A stretch of DNA of 64,000 bases, from assembly GCA_013397865.1 (NCBI GenBank), contig VZTI01005559.1, positions 858,376-922,375 on the forward strand, in the 5' to 3' direction. The notes beneath the pieces are model-generated. The model did not search any database, was not told the DNA's origin, and saw nothing but the letters and a program-made list of their open reading frames with translations. Below, in pieces: positions 1 through 13,287 of the stretch (position 1 is the first letter of the stretch; the number at the start of each line of letters is the position of its first letter). Made by a program: the position numbers and the translations under genes. The stretch comes from Struthidea cinerea. Its lineage: Eukaryota > Chordata > Aves > Passeriformes > Corcoracidae.

Positions 1-1568
1 TAATGCAAGCACCTTCTAAATGCATGAATAATTAAAATCATCTATGCCTGCCTATCTGGAGATGAGCTAATATCAGAGAAGTGAAAGGTGGAGATTAAAA
101 AAAAAATGGATTAAACTTTATCTGGTGTATTCCTCGCAGTGCTACAATGCACAACTTTCGCATTGTGCAAATGCAGACTTTTTCACAAAGCGTCATTGGA
201 AGAGGACAGGTGTTGATGAAAAAGAAAAGACAGTCTCTGATTCTTAACTAAGCAGGACTAAACTACAAATATATGTTGTATCTCATCCTCATCGCTGGTG
301 CATGGGTACCTTCAGAATTGATTTCCCCAGTAACAGTCAGCCAAATATTTTCTAATATCTGTCACTGTGAAGGCTGTGGCCCCAATTCACTTCTCAGTTA
401 CATCAACTCTGCATGGATGTAATTACACTCATTAAAGAAGTGCTACTCCTGATTTACATAAAGGACAATCATCCTAAACATTAGTGTTTCCCCAAGGAAT
501 AAATAAAGAGGAAATGCCTGCTTTAAGCAGCTCCTACTCTGCAATTCCACTGCTGTTCTGCACATTGTCTTTTCACACATTTTTTTTTTCCAATTTGAGA
601 TGATCTAAAGCTTCAGAACTGTTTAATCAGTCTAAACTGATCTACAGCTCTAGGTTTTCTTTAAGCAGTCTACACTGATAGCACGCCTGGGATTAGCATA
701 CGGTTTTAAGAAAACATTTTAAAGCCTGAGATCTACTAAAGCCAGAAAGTCAACAGGAGGAGCTGTGCCCTGAAACTGGGTAATCGGAGAATTCACGGCA
801 GGCAGGAGCTTTTCCACCCCACTGCCTGTGGGAGGAGTAAAGCTGTGCTCTGCAGGCTGGCCCCTGAACCCCCCCGAATAAACCTCAGATACTGTAATTG
901 ACCCCTGTGTGGCTCCAGGCTCTCTTTGCCAGAACTGTTCCCATGTTTCCCCATGAGTTTTTTGTCCCATTCAAACATTCATTCTTTGTGTTCAGATGCT
1001 CTCACTTTTACTAACCCGGCTGTGGGACACCTCTCCCACCAGCCCCCTGTCCCTTCTCCATGGCACTGGCCACATGCAATCCTGCTACTGAAGTTTTCTA
1101 GTAATTTCTCAGTGTCCCTCCAGAGGTAATGCACCACTCTCCAAACAGCTCCATTTTGGAGGTGCCAGAGATGTCTCCGGATGCATCAGGCAGCACTATG
1201 GCTTTCTGTAAGACTCCTGTGAGTGTTGTTTCCTGAAGAGGGAGCAGGTTCAGGAGAAAGGCAGCACATTTCAGAGTTTCAGGTCTTTCTGGGTGTAGGA
1301 GCACCATCTTTTATTACTGGGCATGGCTGGTGGAGGCAGCCATGCTAACCTGTGCCTCGATCAAATCCAAATGAGCCCAGACACCTGCTGAGAAGACAGA
1401 AGAAAACCAGCTGTGTTTGCCCACCCTCCCTTTCCACTGCAAGATGTGACCAACACCCTGCACACTATCACCCCACGCTTGGAGTAAGTGATACACAGAG
1501 AGCCTGGCAGAAGGAAAGAGAAGCATCCCTGGAAGAAAGGAAGGAGGCGTTGTCTCCCAGTCACTCAC
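1..1568 (-). other. CACNA1I: 5' part of the CACNA1I intron after the S5 exon
   Basis: This is intronic sequence downstream of the donor at 1568. It holds short A and T runs and no recognisable exon, RNA gene or strong repeat. The next exon, which should begin the turret region (family residues after NFT), is not seen here, so it lies left of the window. Confidence 0.8.
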
Positions 1569-1728
1569 ACTGTGAAGTTCTCCTCCATGAAGCAGCGGTT
1601 GCGGAGCAGCCCAGCCCACAGCTGCACCCCAATGATGCCGAAGATGAAGAAGACAAAGAAGCAGAGAAGAAGGACGTTCCCCAGCATGGGCAAGGTGTCC
1701 AGGAGCAAGTTCACAAGGATGCGCATGC
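1569..1728 (-). CDS. CACNA1I: CACNA1I coding exon: domain I S4-S5 linker, S5 and start of turret
   Basis: This 160-bp exon has two leading bases, 52 codons and two trailing bases. It encodes the S4-S5 linker (MRILVNLLLDTLPMLGN), which couples voltage-sensor movement to the pore. It then encodes S5 (VLLLCFFVFFIFGIIGVQLW) and the first extracellular residues RNRCFMEENFT, with an Asn-Phe-Thr glycosylation sequon. VNLLLD is the Cav3.3 form; Cav3.1 and Cav3.2 carry VTLLLD as I recall. The acceptor is CCCTGCAG followed by GCATG. The donor is read as ACAGT followed by GTGAGT; using the alternative GTGTGAG two bases earlier would change the phase. The pore loop with its selectivity-filter acidic residue would be in a later exon, left of the window. 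Met at CFMEEN replaces the Leu I recall in human, which is conservative. Confidence 0.95.
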
Positions 1729-1779
1729 CTGCAGGGGGAGAAGAGAACCAGAAGGAGCAAGTGTGGGACACAGGGATAG

Positions 1780-1828
1780 AGAAAGAGAAAGGGAGAGAGG
1801 AAGGGAAGGAGAAGAAAAGGAAAAAAGA
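1780..1828 (-). repeat. GA/CT-rich polypurine-polypyrimidine tract upstream of the S5 exon
   Basis: The plus strand is an almost pure run of G and A for about 49 bases. It is C/U-rich in the transcript, about 50-100 nt before the S5-exon acceptor. It is followed by a short A- and TAA-rich stretch to about 1866. It may act as a distal pyrimidine tract or may simply be a low-complexity repeat. Open frames that cross it on the plus strand (Glu/Arg/Lys-rich) are artefacts of composition. Confidence 0.7.
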
Positions 1829-4800
1829 TTACAAGATAAGCATTAAAAAATAATAATAATAAAAAAGGCCCTATTAAAATAAAAGCAGAGTGTCAGAAAT
1901 TAACTACTGTCCAAAGCAGACCAGATGTATGGTTATTGCCCTTTCTTGTCCTAACCTCTACTGACAGGCAGCCAGCAGAGCTGCTGTGATGCTGTGATCT
2001 CTTAACCTTAGGCCTCCATCTGCAGCAGAGAAGAAAAGAGAATGAGACTTTTGGTGCCATCAGCTATCTGACTGACATCCCTCCCTCCCCTTTCCCTGCA
2101 GGACAACAGAGTGACAACTGTCCCAAAGGGGCATGTCAGCTCAACAGCCCCGTTACCCAATGTCTCGGACTGAAAGTCATCCCAGCATAACAACTGCATG
2201 CTGCAACCTGTGAGACCTGGATTGACAGACCAAGGCCAGCCAGCCAGTGGGATGAACCTTTCCAGAATATATAAACTGACATAGATAATTGGGTTTTTAT
2301 CACTGAAAGTATCATCAAGACACAGTCATGCAGACCACAATTTCCTCCTCTGGCTAGTTGTCGTGCCCCAGTGGGGCTGGAGCACACAGTAGCAGGCACA
2401 GCCCAAAGTGCTTCCAGCACAGAATCTCTGCCCAGTGCAAATGTTTCCAAAAAGAATTTTTTTAAACTCTCTAATTACCTAATGAATTATTCCTGTGGTT
2501 TTATTTTCCCCTTGGCTCTTCAGCTCACAACCACGAGTAGAGGTAAACATAGTCTTGTTTCTCCATGGAGCTAATGGCTTTTCCTCTGCTCTCCAGGGAT
2601 GGTGAAAGTCTAGAAATTCTTCTGAGCATCACAGTACTGCCTTTACCCTGTGCACACCTCACGAGGTTGTCTCTCCTCATTTCCATGGAGGTCCCTCCCC
2701 CAGGTACCCAGAGTGTTCCTTCATTCACTGAAGATGTTCCATGTAGGCCAGCAAATAATTAGCTAATTAGGTATTTATAACCAATTAATTACTTCGGATG
2801 GCAGTGGAAGGCAAAAGAGGAGGGGAAGATAAGATTAGGATTCTCTGACAGCCCTTTGAGACACAAGATAATTCCCCCTTGTGTACCCAGCATCAAGTAA
2901 TTACCACATGATACTATACATTATGCTCCATGTCTATTCCCTGGACTGCTCATGCCTCAGAGAGGGAAGTGGCACCTGTGGTGGGGCAGGCAGGGAATTC
3001 ACAAACACTGAAGGGAGAAGGAGAAGTGTGCCTGCTGTGGAACATCAGACTGGTTTAGATTAGTAGAGAATGTTTTAGGGACAGAGCGGGGTAGAAGAGA
3101 CAGGAGTGGTATTTACAGGTAGGTGATGTGTAGGAAGGAGAAGATGCTTAATGGTGCTTACACGGGATTGTGAAGGATAATGGATGATGGCACTGCTCTA
3201 AGACCAGGCTGGGGAGCAGTAGCTGAGCCCTGCTGCCTGACTGCCCAGCTGTGTCACCAGCCACCACGTAAGGCAGCTTCTAGATGAGCACATCAGTAAC
3301 TCAGCAGAGCAGGGGCACAGCTCCAGCCACTTGCTGGGGATTGCAGCCATGCCCTGAGTCACTGACAGCTCTCTGACCTCTCAGCACACCAAGTCCAACA
3401 GCACAGCCACAGTGCCCGGCTGCGGGCCACTGTGACCTGCTGGGCCCTGGAGAATCGCTCTGGACAGCACAGAGACTTCAAGACCGTGCACCCTCACTGT
3501 AGTGCTGCATTCCCAGCATTAACGATGCCTCACAGAACGAGCTCAGTAGTTCCCATAAACTGTCCTGGTTGGTACCTTAGGGAGAGCCAAGTGACACGGG
3601 AAGCTGTGCCAGTAATGCTGCAAGAGGGGGTGATGTTTGTTGGATCAGTTGATGCTAGCTCCACTTCAGAGCTGGGTAATGGGAGAAGTGAGGCTGCCCT
3701 TATGCTGAAATGCAGAACAGACAGAACAGACATTCCCACCAGAATTTTACAGACAGCGCGCTTGTTGGGTCAGAATTTGCAAAAATTGATTTTGTCTATG
3801 TTCCAAGAGAAAGCAAGTGACGTGCAAAACTTGTCTGCCTTTTTCCTGGAAACATCCTGCCTGCCCATACGTTCTCCATCCTGACTCTCACAGGGATTAC
3901 TGACGGTACAAGATTATGCTCTCCACAGCTCTAAGATCATAGGTATTGCCCTCATGTTAGGCCCTCTGGGGAATGTGGAGCCATGACCCAAGAACTGGCA
4001 GGTGGCCCCACCACTTGGCGTCTTTTCCACCTCACAAAGAATTTCAGCATTAACAGGTCCTAAGTCCAAATGAAACAAATGTTTTAACTTTTTTTTTTTA
4101 TTTTACAGTTAGACAGATTCATCTTTCTCTTCCCATTGATGCTGACTGTGGACATGAGATTGGCTCTTCAAAAACAGGAACGCTGAATCTACACCCATCC
4201 AGACGTTCAAACATCAGTTGCAATTGCAGGAGAAAGAGGGAGCAAGCCTGAAAGGCCTAAGGATAACAGGTGATGATTTACCCTAGAGCCTGGTGGCCAA
4301 AATAATGAGGTCTCTAAAGCAACTGCCCGACAATGGAAATGGGCAGTGCAGCTTTGGGAGTATTCGGTTTTGGAAAACTGGGATGTCTCCCTTTTCCAAA
4401 GAGCCCTCACTGGTCAAGCTGCCATCCACAGCAACACCTGTGCATCTTGCATGATAAATTCTGAAAGGTGCTGGAAAGCCAGTTCTTCATCAAAATCCTG
4501 CTGCTGCTTTCTTCCCACCTTCTGCTGCCTCTACCTGCTGCTCTGCCACTTTATTTTTCTCTTGCTGTGCCTACAACTCCTCTCTGCCTCTGTGCTGCTC
4601 CTCAGCTTATGTGCACACTTTTCCTGGCCTCCCTCCCCACATCCCCATTTGTCCTTTACCACTGGCAGAGCAGAAGCCATGCTGCCTCACAGTAAGGAGG
4701 GGATATGAAAGGGACAGTGACCTTTTCTGAAGCATCCTTTGTAAAAAAGGAAACGCTGCTCGAGAAGTGAAAGGAAGAGAGGCTGGGCAGTCTGGAGGAA

Positions 4801-5458
4801 GAGTGAGGAGGGAGAGCATTGATGAAACAACATTCAGCAACTAAACAGCCTTCCAGGGCATCAAATATGAAAAGGCTCAGCTCTTCAAGGGAAATAAAAG
4901 CTAGAAACATTAAATATTCATGAGTGCCAGGTGTGGGCTCTCAAAGGCCTTTTCTCCACTCACTCTGACCAGGAGACCAGGGGAAGGGAGGAAACGAAAT
5001 GGCCTCGGCTGTGGGCATCCGAGGAAGGAACCTCACGAAACAATGCTCACATAATGCTTCCCTGCTGCTCACCCATGCCCTTGGGCAAGGGGTAGAGAAG
5101 GTGCTCGATGGTACCTCGAAGGCAGGGCTGCTTCTGGTAGGATATCCCGCAGGAGCAAAGCCACAGATGCGCTTACCACTCAAACACAGCAGGAGATGGG
5201 GGGAAAGCACGTCACAGGGATGAGAAAGGGTGGGAAGGTGAGAGAAGTGCCAGGAAGTGACCGATCAGAAGGAAGCACAGGGCTGCACGAAGTCTCTGAG
5301 CTCCCTCCGGGGTTTGGAAGAAGCAAATCGTCTGTCTCACCCTGGTGGCATCCAGAGGCCCTTCCAGACAAATTCTGCAGACACTACGGTGACCCTAGCT
5401 CCCTCCAGACACTTGCCGTCAGCCCTCATTAGCCTGGCCACGGCAGCTAAGCGCACCC

Positions 5459-5472
5459 NNNNNNNNNNNNNN
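5459..5472. other. Assembly gap (14 Ns)
   Basis: Fourteen undetermined bases directly precede a G-run-rich stretch and the minisatellite. The gap length is probably arbitrary, and the missing sequence is likely more of the GC-rich repeat. Confidence 0.99.
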
Positions 5473-5495
5473 GGGCGGGGGCTGGGGAGCCGCCG

Positions 5496-5753
5496 GCAGC
5501 GGAGCCCGCTGTGCGGGGCAGGCGTGCTGGGCACGGCACCCGCTCTGCGGGGCAGGCGTGCTCGGCACGGCACCCGCTCTGCGGGGCAGGTGTGCCCGGC
5601 ACGGCACCGGCTCTGCGGGGCAGGCGTGCCCGGCAGCGGAGCCCGCTCTGCTGGGCAGGCGTGCTCGGCACGGCACCCGCTCTGCGGGGCAGGTGTGCCC
5701 GGCAGCGGAGCCCGCTCTGCGGGGCAGGTGTGCCCGGCACGGCACCGCCTCCC
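5496..5753. repeat. GC-rich minisatellite, seven 34/35-bp units plus a partial unit
   Basis: Units beginning GCGGGGCAGG (one GCTGGGCAGG) start at 5513, 5547, 5581, 5615, 5650, 5684 and 5719. Their spacing is 34 or 35 bp. Two unit types alternate irregularly: one with CACGGCACC (34 bp) and one with CAGCGGAGCCC (35 bp). A partial unit precedes the first. All six frames stay open because the unit lacks stop codons, so Ala/Arg/Pro-rich open frames here are not genes. It abuts the assembly gap. Confidence 0.95.
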
Positions 5754-8700
5754 CTGCTCAGCAGCGCTGCCACCTCGCCTTCTCTCTGCCTGCCTCCTCC
5801 CAAGCGCCAGGACCGACAGCTGAGCTGATTCACTCCCCAGTGCTAACCACCCTGGGATGCGAACGGGGGACTGGCTTAGGAGGGGTGAGAAACCCTGTTT
5901 TTTCTGGTTTCTTGTATCTCGGTCACCTCTGAGGCTTTCAGTCCTCCCCAGCTATAGCGTGAGGGACAAAGCCAATGCATGTGAAGTCAAAAGGAGATTG
6001 CTGTTGGAGGCAATCATTCCCTTGCTTGGGGTAAAGCAGATGGAGGAGAACATAATTCTCAGCACCCATCTCACCTGCAGCGTGAACCAAGCTACCAGTT
6101 GTCATTTAAACTGGAACAAAACCAAATCTCCTTCCCATCAGCACTTGTAACTGTAGCTGGCAGGACATTCTGCAGAATGCAGAGACTGAAGTGTCATTAT
6201 GTCCCTCAGCCAGGCTGCTTGTCCAAGCGTGCCTTCTTTCCTTCCTCCCCTGCCCCAGGACACATGGCAGTCCATCCAGCTAGCATGTGGTTGGCAGGAT
6301 TTTCCTGTGCATGCTCCTTTATGGAAATTTTCAGAACTGAGGAACCATTCCAGCAGATAGATTGTGCAGAAAGTACACAGAGAGAGACATGCACCTTTTT
6401 TTTATTTTGCAGCCAACCCCTGTAGTTAAAATAATCTCAGTTTATGTGCGCAGTGCAAGCTGGTGCTCCAACTTGTGGCCATCCTGACTGATCTCTTGCT
6501 GACCTGAGGCTTAGCTGTCATTTCACACATTGCCTTCATAAACATCAGCTCAAACATGGGGCCAAACTACTGCCAAGAGGCACCAATCAGCCGTGGGTCC
6601 AACAGCAGACACACTGCCAAGCTCACTGATATTATAACCCACAGCTTCCCTCGGCACGCAGATCTTTTCCCTTTGCTGCATTCCTCCTAACTGAGGCCTC
6701 TTCTGCAAACAACACGTGCAAGCTAAAGGAGTTCAGCTGGAAGAGCCAGTGTGCAGCTCCAGATGCTTTGTCCTCAAGCTGCAAAGCCAGCCTCACTCGC
6801 ATTGCAGACCATCACCACCTGCTTTGCACCAAGGCAAGAGAGAGCATGTCCAGACGGATGGCCAGACCCAAATTAAATTAACTCTGTGGAAAGACAGGTC
6901 TAGTTGACAGGATGAGGTACTGAGAGACCTTAAACCAGTTCTGCTGCTAAGGAAAAACTGCCCCAGACACGCTGACCTCATTCAGAGAAACGCAAAGTCT
7001 TCCCATCGATCTCTTTGTCAGGTTCTGGGTGTATTTGCAGGATACATTTAGAGTTGGGGGTTTAGCTCTTGCAGATGCTCAGCATGACCCATAGCTCAGG
7101 AGCACTGGTCAGTTCCTCAGCAACTCCCCACTCTTGCCTTACCAACAAGCAAAGCCTTCTAGAATCCCTGACTGGCTCAGACACTTCCTCCTACGCAGCC
7201 TGTTGATGACATAACCTCAAATTATCTTTGTCACTCCTCAGTGTAACCACAGAAGATATCAAAACATGACATTTCCAGCACTTATAAAGCTTTATCCAGT
7301 CCAAAGAGCTGTTGTTGATTTTCTCAGTAGCATGGGCACACCAAGCCTCATCTTCATACCGTGACTTCCCTTAGAATACTGAATCAAGGTTAAACATTAA
7401 GTGCCCCTAAGTCCTCACCTTCAAAGTACTCCTCAGCTTAAGCCTGAGGTAGCCAAAAGGGAGACTAAAACTCCAGAAAAAAACTGTTGGCCAGAGCTTC
7501 ACTCTGCAGGAACAACAGAGCTTTCCAGAGTAGGTTTAGAGTACACTCATATAAGAGAAAAAAACTCTCTTTAAGCTTGCTCCAAGGCTGTAGAAACAAT
7601 TCCCTTGGGATTCAGGAACTAACACAGACCTCAGCTCTTCTCAGTCAGAGAGCAAGACATGGACCAGGTCAGGTCATGAGCATCAAAAAGAAAAGTAAGA
7701 AGGGAGAAAAAACACACCACTTAAAACACCTCCCAACAGACATTCAGCTAAAACAACCACCAAAAAGAGAGTGCAAATGAAACCAGAGATAAGCTGTTTT
7801 CCTTGGAGGGGAAGAGGAGCAAATAAACACACAGGCACTGCAGAGCCACAGTGCTCAGCAGGCTGACAAAGGGGGCTCAGGTGGTGACGCCAGGTGATGT
7901 GAAGAAGCAAGCTCGGAAGTGAAGCCTCCTAATTGCAGACCTGACACCAGGCTTGCAGTGGCCTCAAGAAAGAAAGCAAAATCCAGAGCGTTTACCTCGA
8001 TACCTAAATGCTGACATTTCTAGGAAAAAGAGTGGCCACAGTCTGAGCTTTTCTGTCATCCAAAAAGAAGTAGACACCCAAGCTCTGCAGCAGGCTGCAC
8101 CTTAATATGGATGCTGTAAGCCCAGCTGAGGTTCACAGATAACAACAGAAAACTCCTCCTCCACAGGCAGTGGCAATCAGTACATGCCATCATGGCATGG
8201 TTGGTAGCCACATAATCCGTGACATGAGCAGAAATAGGTGCAGGCAAAGGTCCCAGTCAGCAGCCCCCTTCTTCACTCTCTTGCTGTTATCCCCTTGCAA
8301 GCTTTGGACTGTTAAGCAACCTTGTCTTGGAGAGTGATGACAGGTGTCAGATCATTTCTTAGAAAGGTGTCTCTCTGGGGGATTTCTGTCATTCTGTTCT
8401 TTTCTGTAATACTGAACATCTAATAAGCAACACCTACTACCACCTGCTACAGTAGTTCATTCACTGATCATCTCATTTTTTCCCCATTTATCACTGCAAT
8501 GATGACTGCATTCACTTTCAGTGAAGAGTCTATTAAAAACATACAGCGCCAGCTTTCCTTCCAAGATTGCAGGAGCCACCCAACACCAGGGACAAAAGTC
8601 AAGTCCAGTGCTGTGGCTGCGAGCCACTTGCCTCCATTCCATAAATATCCTTAAGTTCTTTACACATCTCTAGTGCTAAGTGGGACAGAATAATGCAAAG

Positions 8701-10000
8701 TATTATGTAAAACAGCATTAATGCAACTTCTGGTTAAGATTTAACAGGGCTAATTTCCTCTTGCTGTCACTAGCATGAATCACGTTTCTTTCTACTGCAG
8801 GCAATGACATGACGTTACGTGAAATGAGTGCGAACAGGAGAATCGGTCCCAAAATACACAAAGATAGAGAAATTTAAGGTTATGATTGTAAATTGCCTTG
8901 CCCACACACACAAAGTTTAATTTGCATTAGTGTAATATGACAGTATCATTCACCCCATAATACACTGTCGTTATTGCTCACATTTCCATGGTATCCATCG
9001 CTTGATAGGTCCCATGGGACAGATTTTGCAAAACAGCTCAGCTCCCATTTAGGCAGCAAAATACATGGCTGGGCTTTCGTGAGCACTGTGTACACTGGAG
9101 GCTGAGCTTGTTTGAACAGGCAGCAGAATTGTCACAATGGGAGCTGTGAGGCACTAAGCATTTTTTAAAATTCTGTCTCTGCAGGTTCCCCTACAGGAGA
9201 AGGGAGAAATAAAGATTCCATCAAAGGCCTTTCTGTGACTGGTTTCTGCAATGTTTTGGTTTGGTTTTTTTCCAGGCTTGCTTTACTTCCAGTAACACAA
9301 ATTCTGAAGTGCTATTACAGACTCTTGTGATTTTTATCGTCAGTCTTGGGAGGCATGGCAGAAACCTTCAGGTGTGAAATCTTGCTATGACTTGACAATC
9401 TCAGATTACAGAGAGAAAAAAAAAAAAGAAAAAGAGAAGTTTCTATTCTCCACTACTATGGGTGGAAAAAAGATATGAGTCACAGGTCTAAAGGTCTGAA
9501 AGCCACGGGAAAAATACATATAATCTGTGATTGTTTTTCCTTTTCCTTCTTCAAATCTCATGGCTTTAAAGCCATCTGAAAAACCTACAAGCACACAATT
9601 TGTGACTTTTGAATACTTGCTAATAACAGTGAAATTAAGTGGACTGGTTCAGAGAAGGAAATACTACTTTCTCCCATGATCCGTGACCACAAAAAATGGA
9701 AACTAAGCAATGTATGGTACAAAACAAGGCATTTCCAGGTCTATATTTCCTGCATTTCAGTGTTTCCCAGCTTCTTTCCATGATGCCACATTAACAAAAG
9801 AAAATAATTTTCATTATGTTTGGGGTTTTTTTCTCCTAAATTTACTTTGATTACCCAGTTAAACATCTGGCAATACACTGCACACTTGGAATCCACATGA
9901 AAAACAGCACTGAGCTCAGACAACAAGTAAATAAAATTGGAGCCTGTCTTTAGTGACTGAAGACTTAAATTAAGTACAGGAAAAAATTGTTTACTCTAAA

Positions 10001-10173
10001 TTGCGAGGCACTGGAACATCCAGAGAAGTTATGGATGCCTCATCCTTGGCAATGCTTAAGGCCAGGCTGAATGGGGCTCCGAGGAGCCTGCTCTAGAGGA
10101 AGGAGTCCCTGCCCACAGCTGGGGGCTTGGAACGATATGATCTTTAAGGTCTCTTCCAACCCCAGCCATTCCA
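10001..10173 (+). mobile_element. CR1 LINE, 3' end fragment
   Basis: The sequence follows the avian CR1 3' end: a GAGGCACTGGAACA start, a middle with AATGCTTAAGGCCAGGCTG, then GATCTTTAAGGTCTCTTCCAACCC and a degraded ATTCTATG-type terminus. It is 5'-truncated, as is normal for CR1, and lies in the sense orientation of the plus strand. It is non-coding. Confidence 0.9.
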
Positions 10174-13100
10174 GGCTTCTCTGAAGGCTCCCTCCAGCAC
10201 TACGAAAAGTGGGTCGGGTTTCAGACCAATTGGTTTGTTAAAAAGCTTCAGAGAAGCATTGATTTGCAAACCCATCCAGCATATCTGTGAGTCAATAGGT
10301 CTTCTTAATACTGTCCTTGACTGTGTATCAGTTTTGGTTTCCTCCACCCCACTTCTCTGCATTATCCTGCACACAGAGGTGCATCAGGCCTTTGTATGCT
10401 TTGCCTGGCAAACCCTACCACTTGCCTCCTGTGCATTTCTCTTTCCTGCCCCCCTTCTCCTCTGTTCTCATCTCTATTGATCCTCATTCTGCTTTGCTCC
10501 CCTTTGCACTGTTTCCCTTTATCCTGAGCATTCCCATCTGATTTAGGGTTTGACTGAATTGATAGAGCTGCACATAGAGGATAGTGCAGCTCTGAGTAAA
10601 ATACCATCTCTGATCTGTCCCCCTCTTGGAGGAAAAGCATCCTTTAATGGAATGCTCCAGGCATAAATCCCATTGCTCGATTCAGTGCTTTGCTCCATTT
10701 CGTTGGGAAGGGAGGACATAGACTGAACTTGACCCCATTGGTCAAGTCCATTTCCTGCTGGCTTTTCTCCATCCTTTCCCTGCCCACCTGTCTGGGACAG
10801 AGCCTACAGAAAGCTGGCAGCTTCGCCTTTAAACACATTTCAGTCACACAGCCTGACCAGGGAATGAAAAGGGCTTTGTGACCTCTTAACTTTTCTGTAT
10901 GGGTGCTGCAAGAGACCATCGCTCCTGTGCCTTTACTAACCTGCTCAGGCTGTATGTGGATAAATCTGTGTGTATACACATTTGCACATGGCTGTGAGTG
11001 TGGTTTGTTTGTCACTGAGATGTGATAATAAATATTTACAGAGCACCTCATACAAAGAACTGTGAGTTGGGTAAGTTTAAATATTTGGAAAAATCAACAT
11101 TATCTGAGTTTCAGCTATCGCTTCACAAATAAAGCTGAGGGGGGGAAAAATGTACTTCCAAAAGAGTCATTTGGAAGAGTACATTTTCGAAAGGGAATCA
11201 GCGTTGGAAGAGAACAAGCAAGTGACAGTCCTCTTGCAAAAACACTGAAGCATCTGAAGCAAAGACCCTGTGGGGGGCATTTAGAAGAGGAATTTCATAA
11301 TCCCTTTGCATTTCCAACTGCTAGGGCAGGACTGTGCCTGTCAAATGTGCTTGGTTTTTGTCTGATCTAGCTGTAAATGAGACTGTTTTACAGCCTAATA
11401 TATCTCAGTCAGAAGCTCATTTCACACACGCTCATCAGTGAAATTAGTTCTTCAAAAACACATTTAGAGAAGCAAATGTCATCACTTTTCCCCCATGCCA
11501 AGTGCGGGGTTCGTAGCCAGATTACTCCGTTTTAAGCACTGTTACAGCGCCAAGCACAGGTAGCTTGGTGTGGAATACAGATTTGAAGCAGGCATAAACA
11601 CGTTAAACATCTGCTTTTCCCGTTTCAGCACTCAGGTGCTTCAGATTATTTTTATATTGGTGCTTTGGTCTAGTGAGATGAATGAGGGCTACAAGTCAGG
11701 AGATGCCAGTTGTATTACTGAGTCTACTGGTGACACTCACTGGGTTCCACTAACCTGGTGTGAAGCATAAAAAAGACTAAAAATAACAAGCCGTGATTTG
11801 TATCTTTAAGATCTGTAGAAGTAGAAAACTCCAGTCTATTTGGACCCACGGAGCTACTATAATTACAATAATCAATAAAGAAAAATTGAACTAGACCAAG
11901 ATTTTAACACACAGCACTTGTACTAGGGAAAAAAAATGCTATTTGATTGAAATAAAACCAATGCAATAGTTATTAAAACATTTAGCAAAAAAAAAAAGAG
12001 GACAAGAAGAGAGGAAAGAATTTTTTATACTAGAATGGCATGATTGAGGATTTCTGATTTTTAAACTTTTTTGTCAGGACCCAGTATAGGAAAAAACATC
12101 AAATGAAACAAACCACCTAAAATTAGGCACCATAAAGCTGTATTAAAATGGATGGGAAAAGATTATTTTTGTTCTGACTGAAAAAAAACACATTTAGAAA
12201 AAGCAGAACTTCCCACAAATCTGAAATTTTATTTCCTGTACACCTAGTAATAAACATAAAATGTTATTTTTCTAATACCTATAACTCCACATAAGTATCA
12301 CTGTACTCACATACAGAGCATTAGCACATATATACACTTTCTACTCTGTAAAGTTGCTCTGCAACGGATTCCTTCGCTTCCATACCGTGTGCTCAGCTGA
12401 AGAAATCTGCTTCCAAATGATGAATCAGCTGCTAAATTGTAAGTGGAAACTGGAAGACATCAAACATAATGCAAGGGCTCTTCTTTGTATAAGGCCAATG
12501 CGACAAGAAAGAGTAAAATGAAGAAACATTTCCTTCTTCAATGTCAAAAAAACTTAATAAAAGAAGAGCAAGAAATTCAAATTATCAGAAATGATCACAG
12601 GCTCACTGCTCAAAAGCAGGCAGAAATAAAACAAAACCAGCCTCCCCCCCCAAACCTTGTGCCTTGCCTTGAGAAGAAGCAACAAAAAAAGAGCCAGCAC
12701 AAAGAGCAATATTTCACCCAGCAACCTGCCACACAATCACAAAAGGATAACAACAGATGGATGTGGAATTTCACCCCAAGACAGGACACAGACATGCCCA
12801 GAGCAGAAAGCGACTACCTCTGACAGAGACCTGGAGGGTATTTTTTTTACTCTTCACACTTCTTCAGTGACTTGCAGGGCTTGTCACACCAGCTCATTGC
12901 CATGGAATTGAATCACATGGCAATAGGACCAGACCGATCTCTGATTTTTCATTTCCTGCATTTTCAAACATAACTCCAAAAGGCAGAGTTCCCGGGGTTG
13001 TAGTCAGGAATGCAAGAGGTAAGAGGGAATGTTAATGAAGGTGTGATACATATTACAAGACCAGGGTGCCTCATGTTTTCTCTAGTACACTTCAAAGATG

Positions 13101-13287
13101 ACATGAGAATGGAGGAATGATCAGGCGGGGCGGAACCCCAGGTTGCTTCAGACAGGGAATCTGAAATGGTCAGCAGCACATCCTGCTGAGAATTGCAAGA
13201 AATGCAATCAATTGCTGATAACCGTGGCTAAAGATCAGCTCCAACCCCAAAGGAGGTTTGAAATCTAGAAGTGTCTCCATGTGAGAT

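Noticed and set aside
1352..1853. Plus-strand frames of 164 and 121 codons, and a minus-strand 148-codon frame
   Set aside because: They overlap the real S5 exon in other frames or strand and owe their charged composition to the GA-rich tract.
5257..5833. Long Ala/Arg/Pro/Cys-rich open frames on both strands
   Set aside because: They arise from the stop-free 34/35-bp minisatellite and run across the assembly gap. All six frames are open.
10644..11051. Minus-strand 135-codon open frame
   Set aside because: It has no recognisable domain and no exon-like boundaries, and its composition matches intronic sequence.
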